In this document: in pieces, positions 1-8,219 of the stretch | Layout: every line of letters starts with the position of its first letter | How positions within the stretch are numbered: position 1 is the stretch's first letter | Assembly: GCF_039542345.1 (NCBI RefSeq) | Contig: NZ_BAABHY010000014.1 | Location: 1-47,389 of the forward strand | DNA length: 47,389 nt | Direction of reading: 5' to 3' | Source of the DNA: Orbus sasakiae | Lineage (GTDB): Bacteria; Pseudomonadota; Gammaproteobacteria; Enterobacterales; Orbaceae | Program-made: the position numbers and the translations under genes | The notes under the pieces: generated by a model | What the model saw: only the letters and a program-made list of their open reading frames with translations | The model's database searches: none | What the model was told of the DNA's origin: nothing

Positions 1-213
1 GACATCTTCTCACTTTCTTCAAGCCTAATTTGCAATTTTTTTCGCGTTTAATCATTTTTTAACCGATTTTCTGCTTTTTTAAGCAAATCGCGCTTAAAAA
101 ACCATTCCACCAACTCATTTAAGCCAAATTCTATCTATGTTACGGTTCTTTACTTCACCCCACCAAATACTTAAAAACGCCTTACATTCGATAAGATGCC
201 TCAATAATATTTG
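1..213. other. Gene-free edge region downstream of hemG, possible start of an rrn promoter region
   Basis: No open frame here looks real. The stretch is AT-rich with several A and T tracts. Read on the minus strand, a TTGAAG box at 22-17 is preceded by an A-rich, UP-element-like run and lies 16 bases from the window edge, so any -10 box would fall just outside. In E. coli the gene after trkH-hemG is a ribosomal RNA operon, so this could be the rrn leader region. That is an inference from synteny and cannot be confirmed inside the window. Confidence 0.25.
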
Positions 214-747
214 TTACAAGGTGGTCATTTCGGCAAACTGTTTAGCAAATTGGTCGACTTTATTCCAATCTGTGTATTCAATCACTGGTTTAGTAATATC
301 AGTGTCACCTTTTCCTAACCACATAATGAAGCGAATCATATTACGATCGAACCAATTATATTTGGGATAATAAAGCGCCCCCGCAAACACCGCTTTTAAT
401 GTGGGCTGCCATTTAATGCTTGCTAAAAACTTTCGTGTATATAAATTGGTCTCTGGTGTATTTTTATGTGGCTTACGTGCAACGACATTAACCCCAAAAA
501 AACCACTAGGCATTTGATTTAGTCTTTGAGTATTCTCATCAATAAACGTTTTAATCAGTTTACTATAATAGCCATAGCGAATTGATGTACCAATAATAAC
601 AGCTTGGTAAGATGATAAATCAATCGATGATTGTTTATTTAACTCAACTAAATCACATTCACATTGTGCGCCAAGTTGGAACTGAATGCGTTTCATTATT
701 TTTTCAGTTTGATGTTCGTGAGTGGTGTACAGTAATAGTAGTTTCAT
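214..747 (-). CDS. hemG: Protoporphyrinogen IX dehydrogenase (quinone-dependent), HemG
   Basis: A flavodoxin-fold FMN enzyme that oxidises protoporphyrinogen IX to protoporphyrin IX, the penultimate step of haem synthesis, passing electrons to the quinone pool at the inner membrane. The 177 residues align with E. coli HemG (181) throughout. The FMN phosphate loop lies near residues 7-15 (YTTHEHQTE). Further conserved blocks are GTSIRYGYY (53-61), the NVVARKPHKNTPETN block (87-101, the HemG-specific long insert) and ADIDW-like C-terminal residues around EYTDW. It lies downstream of trkH on the same strand, as in E. coli. hemH, which encodes the next enzyme, lies about 13 kb away in this window. 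Confidence 0.95.
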   Translation of the reverse strand: MKLLLLYTTHEHQTEKIMKRIQFQLGAQCECDLVELNKQSSIDLSSYQAVIIGTSIRYGYYSKLIKTFIDENTQRLNQMPSGFFGVNVVARKPHKNTPETNLYTRKFLASIKWQPTLKAVFAGALYYPKYNWFDRNMIRFIMWLGKGDTDITKPVIEYTDWNKVDQFAKQFAEMTTL

Positions 748-863
748 ATTAACTCTTAAAATGAATTGAATAACCTAACTAAATAAACGATTGCTCGTAA
801 CACAATATGCTATTTTATAGTCGCAGACATAAAGACAAAATATGGTATTCAAAGCGTGCCTGA

Positions 864-2318
864 TTATGACTTCCAAAACACGGGTGTAAAAATAACAAGT
901 AATGTAAAGATCTCTAGTCGACCAAATAGCATATCAACAATCATTACCCATTTAACCAGATCGCTGACATTATTAAAGCTATCACTGGCTTCGCCAATAC
1001 CTATCCCTAAGTTATTTAATGATGATGAAACGATGTAGAAAGCATCCATGGCACTCACCCCACTTGCCATCACAATAAATAAGCTGACTAAAAAGACTAA
1101 TGCGTAAGCAGAAAAAAAGCCCCAAACCGATTCAATAATACGTTCTGGTAAGACGCGGTTATTCAATTTTAAACTATATATTGCATTAGGATGAACCAAA
1201 CGTTTTAACTCACGCGACCCCTGCATAAATAAAAGTAAAACACGGACGACTTTCATGCCGCCACCAGTTGAACCCGCACAACCACCAATAAATGATGCAC
1301 ATAGTAATAAAATCGGTAATACTGGCGGCCAGCTACTCATCGTATCAACTGAAAATCCAGTTGTAGATGCCGTTGACACAACTTGCAAAACAATTTTATC
1401 AATCGACGTTTCAAAACCACTCACTCCACCCCAGACATAAATAAGTACAATGCTAATAACCATCAATGCACCAAGGATCATTAAAAATGTACGGAATTCT
1501 TGATCCCGGAAATAATGCTTAATTGAAAACTGACTAAAACTGATAAAGTGTAAACCAAAATTACAACCAGAGAGAATTAAGAAAAATGTAATAATGTAAT
1601 TAATCACTGCATTATCAAAATAAGCAAGGCTATTATCATGGGTTGAAAATCCCCCCATTGAAATGGTTGAAAAACTATGGGATATGGCATCAAACAAGTT
1701 CATGCCAGCAAGCCATAAACACAATGCACAGACGACAGTGAGAATAATGTAAATTGACCACAATGTTTTAGCCGTTTGCGCAATACGTGGACGCATTTTG
1801 TTATCTTTTTGCGGACCGGGGATCTCGGCACGATAAAGCTGCATCCCCCCCACACCTAACAGCGGTAAAATAGCCACAGCTAATACAATGATCCCCATCC
1901 CACCTAGCCACTGTAAGAGCTGCCGATAAAATAATAATGCTTTTGGCAGTGTATCAAGATGAATAATACTGGTTGCGCCAGTTGTTGTTAAACCAGAAAA
2001 CGATTCAAAAAACGCCGTAGTTAAATTTAGATTGAGGTGATTATCAAAAATAAACGGAAACGAGCCAATCGTACCTAAAACGACCCAAAACAATACAACA
2101 ATTAAAAATCCTTCACGGGTACTTAATTCACTTTTTTGTTTTCGGTTAGGCAACCATAAAACAATACCTAAAATGAGAGCAACCACGAATGATTGAATAA
2201 AAATGGTACCACCACCATCACGGTAAATGAGCGCAACTAATGCGGGTATAAGCATAAATACTGATAATAGGGTAATCAGTAAACCAACAATACGAATAAT
2301 TGAGCGCCAATGCATCAT
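864..2318 (-). CDS. trkH: Trk system potassium uptake protein TrkH
   Basis: The integral membrane pore of the Trk potassium uptake system, which works with the cytosolic NAD-binding TrkA gating ring. The 484 residues match the usual length of about 483. The protein is hydrophobic throughout, with four pore-loop repeats: TTTGATSI near 112-119, STISMGGFST near 217-226, STASTTGFSV near 318-327, and NNLGIGIGE near 437-445. The conserved glycines of these loops form the selectivity filter. Two adjacent ATGs sit at the start, after AAGAGA. djlA lies 20 bases upstream and hemG 116 bases downstream, so these may be cotranscribed. No trkA gene is in the window. Confidence 0.96.
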   Translation of the reverse strand: MMHWRSIIRIVGLLITLLSVFMLIPALVALIYRDGGGTIFIQSFVVALILGIVLWLPNRKQKSELSTREGFLIVVLFWVVLGTIGSFPFIFDNHLNLNLTTAFFESFSGLTTTGATSIIHLDTLPKALLFYRQLLQWLGGMGIIVLAVAILPLLGVGGMQLYRAEIPGPQKDNKMRPRIAQTAKTLWSIYIILTVVCALCLWLAGMNLFDAISHSFSTISMGGFSTHDNSLAYFDNAVINYIITFFLILSGCNFGLHFISFSQFSIKHYFRDQEFRTFLMILGALMVISIVLIYVWGGVSGFETSIDKIVLQVVSTASTTGFSVDTMSSWPPVLPILLLCASFIGGCAGSTGGGMKVVRVLLLFMQGSRELKRLVHPNAIYSLKLNNRVLPERIIESVWGFFSAYALVFLVSLFIVMASGVSAMDAFYIVSSSLNNLGIGIGEASDSFNNVSDLVKWVMIVDMLFGRLEIFTLLVIFTPVFWKS

Positions 2319-2338
2319 GATGGTATCTCTTTAAGTTC

Positions 2339-3181
2339 CTATTTAAAGCCTTTATGAGCTTTAATTAAATCATATGCTGCTTGAATTTCTTGAGCGCGTT
2401 TTTTTGCGGCTTCCAACATCTCTTTTGGTAATCCTTTTGAAACTAACTTATCGGGATGATGTTCATTCATTAATTTACGATATGCGCGTTTAATCGTGGT
2501 ATTATCGGCATTAGGATCGACGCCTAAAATACGATAAGCATTGTCAATATCACTTTGTGCCGATTGACGTTGGTATGATCCCTGATGATACCCACCTTGT
2601 TGTCTGTTTTGATTATATTGCTGATATTGTTGACCACGCTGAAATTGATAGCTTGCCATCATCATCTGAATATACATTGCCATTTGCGCTCGCGGGATAT
2701 GAAAAGCCTGGGCAACACTATACAGAATTTGTTCTTCTTTTTGATGCAATGTACCGTCACTAATCGCAGCCTGAATCAGCTGTTCACAAAAGATATTAAG
2801 CACCTTTTTTCGATACCGATATTGGGTATACAGTTCATTTAACCGTTCTTGTAATGGATAATTGGCAGATTTACCACGATTAAATGAGTCTTGTGCTAAT
2901 TTGCGTTTTTCGCTGTCAAGTTGCAAACGATCCATAAACTGGGAAGCAATATTAATATCATCTTGTGTGACTTGGCCTTTGGCTTTACTTAAATGACCTA
3001 ATACTTCAAATGCAACAGTTAAAAATAGTGTTGGGCTCGGCTGGTTAGTTCGCATTGGTGCAATATTATTAAAGGCACGATAGAGCATCGGCCCAATAAA
3101 TAATCCGAGTAAAAATCCCCAACCACTTTTTAATAAAAAGGATAAAGCAATACCTGTCACGATTGCCCAAATAAATGACAT
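2339..3181 (-). CDS. djlA: Membrane-anchored DnaJ-like co-chaperone DjlA
   Basis: A type III J-domain co-chaperone that sits in the inner membrane with its C-terminus in the cytoplasm and stimulates DnaK. The 280 residues compare with 271 in E. coli. An N-terminal hydrophobic, glycine-containing segment (about 1-33) is the membrane anchor. A TerB-like helical domain follows (about 50-175), then a Gln/Gly/Tyr-rich linker (about 175-212). The C-terminal J domain (about 215-280) carries the invariant HPD at 242-244. The gene lies just upstream of trkH. The low-complexity Q/Y linker makes out-of-frame shadows, which I ignored. Confidence 0.93.
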   Translation of the reverse strand: MSFIWAIVTGIALSFLLKSGWGFLLGLFIGPMLYRAFNNIAPMRTNQPSPTLFLTVAFEVLGHLSKAKGQVTQDDINIASQFMDRLQLDSEKRKLAQDSFNRGKSANYPLQERLNELYTQYRYRKKVLNIFCEQLIQAAISDGTLHQKEEQILYSVAQAFHIPRAQMAMYIQMMMASYQFQRGQQYQQYNQNRQQGGYHQGSYQRQSAQSDIDNAYRILGVDPNADNTTIKRAYRKLMNEHHPDKLVSKGLPKEMLEAAKKRAQEIQAAYDLIKAHKGFK

Positions 3182-3228
3182 ATTTACAACCTCTGGCCTA
3201 ATCTTATAAATTTCATTAAACGTATACG

Positions 3229-5472
3229 CTATTCATCAATCTCAATACGATCGATACGTTGTAATCCTCTTGGCAGAAGGGTACCTTTACGACCTCTTTC
3301 TGCTCTAAATTTCTGCAAATCAATCGCTTTTAACGTTAATTTTCGTTTACCAACATAAAGCGTGATCGACGAGTCAACGGTAATTAGCATCATATAAGAC
3401 AAGTAGTCTTCATGTTTTTCAGCTTGAGCGCTTTGAATCGAGATAATCTTATTACCTTTACCTTTTGATAACTCAGGTAAATCCTTCACAGGGAAAACTA
3501 ACATTCTGCCGGCATGCGTAATAGCAAGCAATAGCGATTCGTCATCATTGATTTCAATTAACGGCATCACTTTGGCATTTTTAGGTAATGTAATAATCGC
3601 TTTACCATTGCGGTTACGCGCAATCAGATCGGCAAAGGTACAGATAAATCCATAACCAGCATCTGATGCCATTAAGATTTTCTGTTCATCACTTGCCGTC
3701 ATTATCAGGTGTTCGACTTGCGCACCGGCAGGTAATGTCAATTTGCCGGTTAACGGTTCGCCTTGTCCTCGAGCTGAAGGTAAGGATGTCGGTTCAACAG
3801 CATAACTTCGTCCTGTCGAATCAACAAAGATAACCGGTTGATTACTTTTACCTTTAGCTGACGCTTTATAGTTATCACCAGCTTTATAGCTAAGTGATGT
3901 CGGATCAATATCATGCCCCTTGGCACTTCGCACCCATCCCATTTCAGATAGAACAATCGTTATAGGTTCAGATGGGGTTAACTCTTGCTCTGTAATCGCT
4001 TTAGCCTCAGCACGTTCAACAATCGGGGAACGTCTGTCATCACCGTATTTTTCAACATCGGCGATTAACTCTTTTTTAATCAAACTATTGAGTTTACGGC
4101 TTGATGCTAAAATAGCTTGCAGCTGATCTCGCTCTTTCACAAGTTCGGCTTGTTCAGCATTAATTTTAACTTCTTCAAGTTTAGCTAAATGACGAAGTTT
4201 TAATTCTAAAATGGCTTCAGCTTGAATTTCTGTCAACGAAAAGCGTTTTATTAACGCCTCTTTAGGCTCATCTTCATAGCGAATAATATGAATAACTTCA
4301 TCAATATTTAAAAAGGCAACCAATAAACCTTCTAAAATATGTAAGCGTTTAAGCACTTTATCTAAACGGTAATTTAAACGTCTTGTAACCGTTTCACGTC
4401 GATATTCAAGCCATTCTGTCAGTATCGTCAATAAACCTTTTACAGACGGTTTGTGATCAAGACCGATCATGTTCAAATTCACACGATAGCTTTTTTCTAA
4501 GTCAGTGGTTGCAAAAAGATGATTCATCACTTGTTCTGGATCAACACGATTTGAACGAGGTACAAGCACTAATCGTGTCGGATTTTCATGATCGGATTCG
4601 TCACGCAAATCTTCAATCAGAGGCAGTTTTTTAGCCCGCATTTGAGACGCTATTTGCTCAAGAATTTTTGCACCTGAAACTTGATGAGGAAGATCAGTAA
4701 TCACAATATCGCCATCTTCTTTATTCCAGACCGCTCGCATACGGATTGAACCACGACCTGTTTCGTAAATTTTGGCAATATCGGCTGGCAACGTAATAAT
4801 TTCAGCAGATGTCGGATAATCAGGCCCTTTAATGTGCGCCATGACATCGTCAAGTGAACTCTGCGGATTATCAAGTAACATGATTGCTGCATTAGCGACT
4901 TCACGAATATTGTGTGGCGGAATATCAGTTGCCATCCCCACGGCAATACCCGTTGTACCATTTAATAGAATATTAGGTAAACGTGCAGGTAACATTTTAG
5001 GTTCTTGCAAAGTACCATCAAAGTTAGGCACATAATCAACTGTACCTTGACCTAGTTCGCCTAGTAACAGCTCAGCATACTTGGATAAACGCGACTCGGT
5101 ATAACGCATGGCTGCAAATGATTTAGGATCATCGGGAGCCCCCCAGTTACCTTGACCATCCACTAAAGGATAGCGATATGAGAAAGGTTGCGCCATCAGT
5201 ACCATTGCCTCGTAACATGCGCTATCACCATGCGGATGATATTTACCTAAAACATCACCGACTGTACGGGCTGATTTTTTATATTTTGCTTGTGCATTAA
5301 GGCCCAATTCAGACATTGCATAGACGATACGCCGTTGTACCGGTTTTAAGCCATCACCGATAAATGGTAACGCCCGATCCATAATGACATACATCGAATA
5401 ATTTAAATACGCACTTTCAGTAAACGTCTGTAGAGACTGTGCTTCTACGCCATCATGCGTTATTTCACTCAT
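3229..5472 (-). CDS. parC: DNA topoisomerase IV subunit A, ParC
   Basis: The DNA-breaking and rejoining subunit of topoisomerase IV, which decatenates daughter chromosomes. The 747 residues compare with 752 in E. coli. The catalytic tyrosine is Tyr124 in AAMRYTESRL. The quinolone-resistance region reads HPHGDSACYE with Ser84 and Glu88, which correspond to wild-type Ser80 and Glu84 of E. coli. The C-terminal half carries the beta-pinwheel DNA-binding repeats. The ATG is preceded by AAGGA at good spacing. parE lies 52 bases upstream on the same strand, so the two subunits are probably made from one transcript in the order parE-parC. Confidence 0.97.
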   Translation of the reverse strand: MSEITHDGVEAQSLQTFTESAYLNYSMYVIMDRALPFIGDGLKPVQRRIVYAMSELGLNAQAKYKKSARTVGDVLGKYHPHGDSACYEAMVLMAQPFSYRYPLVDGQGNWGAPDDPKSFAAMRYTESRLSKYAELLLGELGQGTVDYVPNFDGTLQEPKMLPARLPNILLNGTTGIAVGMATDIPPHNIREVANAAIMLLDNPQSSLDDVMAHIKGPDYPTSAEIITLPADIAKIYETGRGSIRMRAVWNKEDGDIVITDLPHQVSGAKILEQIASQMRAKKLPLIEDLRDESDHENPTRLVLVPRSNRVDPEQVMNHLFATTDLEKSYRVNLNMIGLDHKPSVKGLLTILTEWLEYRRETVTRRLNYRLDKVLKRLHILEGLLVAFLNIDEVIHIIRYEDEPKEALIKRFSLTEIQAEAILELKLRHLAKLEEVKINAEQAELVKERDQLQAILASSRKLNSLIKKELIADVEKYGDDRRSPIVERAEAKAITEQELTPSEPITIVLSEMGWVRSAKGHDIDPTSLSYKAGDNYKASAKGKSNQPVIFVDSTGRSYAVEPTSLPSARGQGEPLTGKLTLPAGAQVEHLIMTASDEQKILMASDAGYGFICTFADLIARNRNGKAIITLPKNAKVMPLIEINDDESLLLAITHAGRMLVFPVKDLPELSKGKGNKIISIQSAQAEKHEDYLSYMMLITVDSSITLYVGKRKLTLKAIDLQKFRAERGRKGTLLPRGLQRIDRIEIDE

Positions 5473-5524
5473 TTTTATTCCTTGGTTCTTCTTAATGAAA
5501 AGAAACTAATCAAACAATCCAATC

Positions 5525-7414
5525 TTAAATTTCAAGCTCAACTTGATCGCCTTTATTTTGTAACCATTCTCGGCGATCTTCAGCGCGTTTTTTCGCCAAT
5601 AACATGTCCATGATAGCCATCGTTTGTTCATCATCATCTAATTTTAATTGGACTAATCTACGCGTGTTTGGATCCATTGTGGTTTCCCTTAATTGCAATG
5701 GATTCATCTCACCAAGACCTTTAAAACGCTGTACGTTTGGTTTACCTTTTTTACGTTTAAGCTGTTCCAAAATACCGGCTTTTTCTTCTTCATCTAGTGC
5801 ATAGTAAACTTCTTTACCTAAGTCAATTCGATACAGTGGCGGCATAGCAACATAAATATGCCCTTGTATGACTAATGATTTAAAATGGCGGACAAACAGC
5901 GCACATAATAAAGTAGCAATGTGTAAACCATCCGAGTCGGCATCCGCCAAAATACAAATTTTACCATAACGTAACTGACTTAAATCATCGCTGTCAGGAT
6001 CCATACCAATTGCGACTGAAATATCATGAATTTCTTGTGAGCCAAGCACTTCATCAGATGAGACTTCCCAAGTGTTTAGGATTTTACCTTTTAGTGGCAT
6101 GATCGCTTGTGTTTGGCGATCACGTGCTTGTTTTGCCGATCCTCCCGCAGAATCCCCTTCCACCAAAAACAATTCGGTTCTGGCCAAATCTTGAGACGAG
6201 CAGTCCGCCAATTTACCAGGTAAAGCAGGCCCACTCGTTAATTTTTTACGAATAACTTTTTTTGATGCTCTAAGCCTTTTTTGTGCACTCGAAATGACCA
6301 TTTCAGCCAATAATTCTGCAGTTTGCACATTCTGATTAAGCCATAAACTAAATGCATCTTTTACAATAGCTGACACAAAAGCTGCGGATTGGCGTGAAGA
6401 CAAACGTTCTTTGGTTTGACCAGCAAACTGTGGTTCTTGCATTTTAACCGACAACACATAAGCACAACGTTCCCAAATATCATCAGCAGTCAGTTTTAAC
6501 CCCCTTGGCAATAAATTATGGAATTCACAAAATTCGCGCATCGCATCAAGTAAACCCTGCCTGAGTCCATTAACATGCGTGCCACCTTGCACGGTTGGAA
6601 TTAAGTTAACATAGCTTTCAGTTAATAACTCACCACCTTCAGGTAACCATAATAATGCCCATTCAACAGCTTCTGTTTCCCCGGTGTGTTCGCCGGTAAA
6701 AGGTGCTTGGGGTAATAGTGTGTAACCACTTACTGATTCAATTAAATAATCCGTTAAACCAGCTTCATAACACCACTTTTGTTCTGTTTTATTCACCTTA
6801 TCTTTAAAGATAATTTCAAGACCTGGGCAAAGCACCGCTTTTGCTTTTAATAAATGCTCAAGTCGTGGTACCGAAAATTTAGGTGAGTCAAAATACTTTT
6901 CTTCAGGCCAAAAACGGACTTTGGTTCCTGTATTACGTCGACCACATGTCCCTGTTACATGCAAATCTTCAACTTTATGCCCCTGTTCAAAAGCAATTTC
7001 GTATATTTGCCCATCACGATTGACGGTCACTTCTACGCGTTTAGATAATGCATTAACAACTGAAATACCAACACCATGTAAGCCACCAGAAAACTGGTAA
7101 TTTTTATTAGAAAACTTGCCACCCGCATGTAAACGACAAAGTAATAACTCGATGGCAGGAACACCCTCTTCTGGATGAATATCAACAGGCATTCCTCGCC
7201 CATCATCAATCACTTCTAATGATTGATCTTCATGTAATATCACTTGAATATGCTTAGCATGGCCGGCGATCGCCTCATCCACGCTGTTATCAATAACTTC
7301 TTGTCCTAAATGATTTGGACGGGCTGTATCGGTATACATACCGGGACGATGCCTAACTGGATCGAGGCCTTTTAAGACTTCGATATCGGTTGCATTGTAA
7401 CTTGATTGTGTCAT
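5525..7414 (-). CDS. parE: DNA topoisomerase IV subunit B, ParE
   Basis: The ATPase subunit of topoisomerase IV, partner of ParC. The 629 residues compare with 630 in E. coli. The N-terminal GHKL ATPase domain shows EVIDNSVDEA (39-48, with catalytic Glu39 and Mg-binding Asn43), DDGRGMP (70-76) and the ATP lid GGLHGVGISV (110-119). The TOPRIM domain shows LVEGDSAGG (around 415-423) and DADSDGLH (around 490). The C-terminal RFKGLGEMNP block is also present. The start follows a weak GAAG box. Upstream lies a 293-base gap rather than the yqiA-cpdA genes found before parE in E. coli. Confidence 0.97.
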   Translation of the reverse strand: MTQSSYNATDIEVLKGLDPVRHRPGMYTDTARPNHLGQEVIDNSVDEAIAGHAKHIQVILHEDQSLEVIDDGRGMPVDIHPEEGVPAIELLLCRLHAGGKFSNKNYQFSGGLHGVGISVVNALSKRVEVTVNRDGQIYEIAFEQGHKVEDLHVTGTCGRRNTGTKVRFWPEEKYFDSPKFSVPRLEHLLKAKAVLCPGLEIIFKDKVNKTEQKWCYEAGLTDYLIESVSGYTLLPQAPFTGEHTGETEAVEWALLWLPEGGELLTESYVNLIPTVQGGTHVNGLRQGLLDAMREFCEFHNLLPRGLKLTADDIWERCAYVLSVKMQEPQFAGQTKERLSSRQSAAFVSAIVKDAFSLWLNQNVQTAELLAEMVISSAQKRLRASKKVIRKKLTSGPALPGKLADCSSQDLARTELFLVEGDSAGGSAKQARDRQTQAIMPLKGKILNTWEVSSDEVLGSQEIHDISVAIGMDPDSDDLSQLRYGKICILADADSDGLHIATLLCALFVRHFKSLVIQGHIYVAMPPLYRIDLGKEVYYALDEEEKAGILEQLKRKKGKPNVQRFKGLGEMNPLQLRETTMDPNTRRLVQLKLDDDEQTMAIMDMLLAKKRAEDRREWLQNKGDQVELEI

Positions 7415-7707
7415 AACATTACTTCATAGAGACCAAAAATTGCATGTATTATACTGCAATTGTAGGAAAATGCGATCAGAGGATAAGGCTTTACATTTTG
7501 ACGACAGAAACCGCTAACGTTTGCAGTATACTAATGACGTTACATCTCGATGATGTGATATAACGATAACAAGTCATATAGTAGAGGCCATATATTTAAA
7601 CGCCATCATGGCTTCACCCGCTGATAGCATATGTTTAATGCAGCAGAAGAAAACGGCTTCAGTGTGACCAAACCATACTCGTTGCATAACTGACAATCGT
7701 ACTGCAA
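7415..7707. other. Intergenic region between mutT and parE, no gene recognised
   Basis: This gap probably contains the parE promoter. I see no convincing gene. A 37-codon minus-strand open frame exists but resembles nothing I know. The heptamer TACTGCA occurs twice in direct orientation (7452-7458, 7700-7706) and once inverted (TGCAGTA, 7522-7528). Confidence 0.5.
7448..7453 (-). promoter_or_regulatory. Candidate -10 box of the parE promoter
   Basis: On the minus strand a perfect TATAAT lies 34 bases upstream of the parE ATG. The -35 position at 16-18 base spacing (ATCGCA region) is a poor match to TTGACA. The assignment therefore rests on the -10 box and its location only. Confidence 0.3.
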
Positions 7708-8112
7708 TTAATTGAAATCTTTATCCAAATTTTTCAACATCTCAATAATCGTACGATTCGCATCAGGAAATTCATCGGCATTAAGCTCTTCCTCATCCAC
7801 CCAACGGCTTGGTTGTCCTTCTGCCGCAAAGGGTTCTCCATCCCACTCTTCGATAAGATAGGCGTGAATGGTTAATGCGCGATCGTTATATTGATGTTGT
7901 ACCGTTTTTAAAAATTTTGCTTTGTGAATGTGAATATCGATTTCTTCAGCAATTTCGCGTTGAAGTGTTTCAAAGGGAGTTTCATTCGGCTCGATTTTAC
8001 CGCCAGGGAATTCCCAGAATCCGGCTAAGTGAGAGCTTTCACCTCGTTGGGTAATAAAAATTTTACCATCATGTGAACGAACAATACCGACCGCAATCTC
8101 AACTTTTTTCAT
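7708..8112 (-). CDS. mutT: 8-oxo-dGTP diphosphatase MutT (Nudix hydrolase)
   Basis: A Nudix hydrolase that removes the mutagenic nucleotide 8-oxo-dGTP from the pool. The 134 residues compare with about 129-132 in the family. The Nudix box starts at GGKIEPNETP and runs through REIAEEIDI near residues 37-60. It keeps the metal-binding REIAEE core, but the usual Gly after EEx is Asp (EEIDI). It lies downstream of secA on the same strand, the arrangement seen in E. coli (secM-secA-mutT). The context and a whole-length match to MutT make this a better call than a generic Nudix protein. Confidence 0.92.
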   Translation of the reverse strand: MKKVEIAVGIVRSHDGKIFITQRGESSHLAGFWEFPGGKIEPNETPFETLQREIAEEIDIHIHKAKFLKTVQHQYNDRALTIHAYLIEEWDGEPFAAEGQPSRWVDEEELNADEFPDANRTIIEMLKNLDKDFN

Positions 8113-8145
8113 GATTTGTTATTGGTTTCTTCTTTATTGTTAGGA

Positions 8146-8170
8146 TGCCATAACAGTGACTGTTATGGCA
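8146..8170. repeat. Perfect 11-bp inverted repeat between secA and mutT
   Basis: TGCCATAACAG at 8146-8156 is followed by a three-base loop and its exact complement at 8160-8170. In the transcript this forms a strong stem directly after secA and before mutT. No T-run follows it on the minus strand, so it is not a classical terminator. It may be an mRNA-processing or stability element. A second, weaker inverted repeat (ATCATG/CATGAT) lies close by, near 8192-8207. Confidence 0.6.
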
Positions 8171-8219
8171 TAAATATGTTGAAAAAAACATCATGACGGC
8201 ATGATACTAAACTTTGCCG

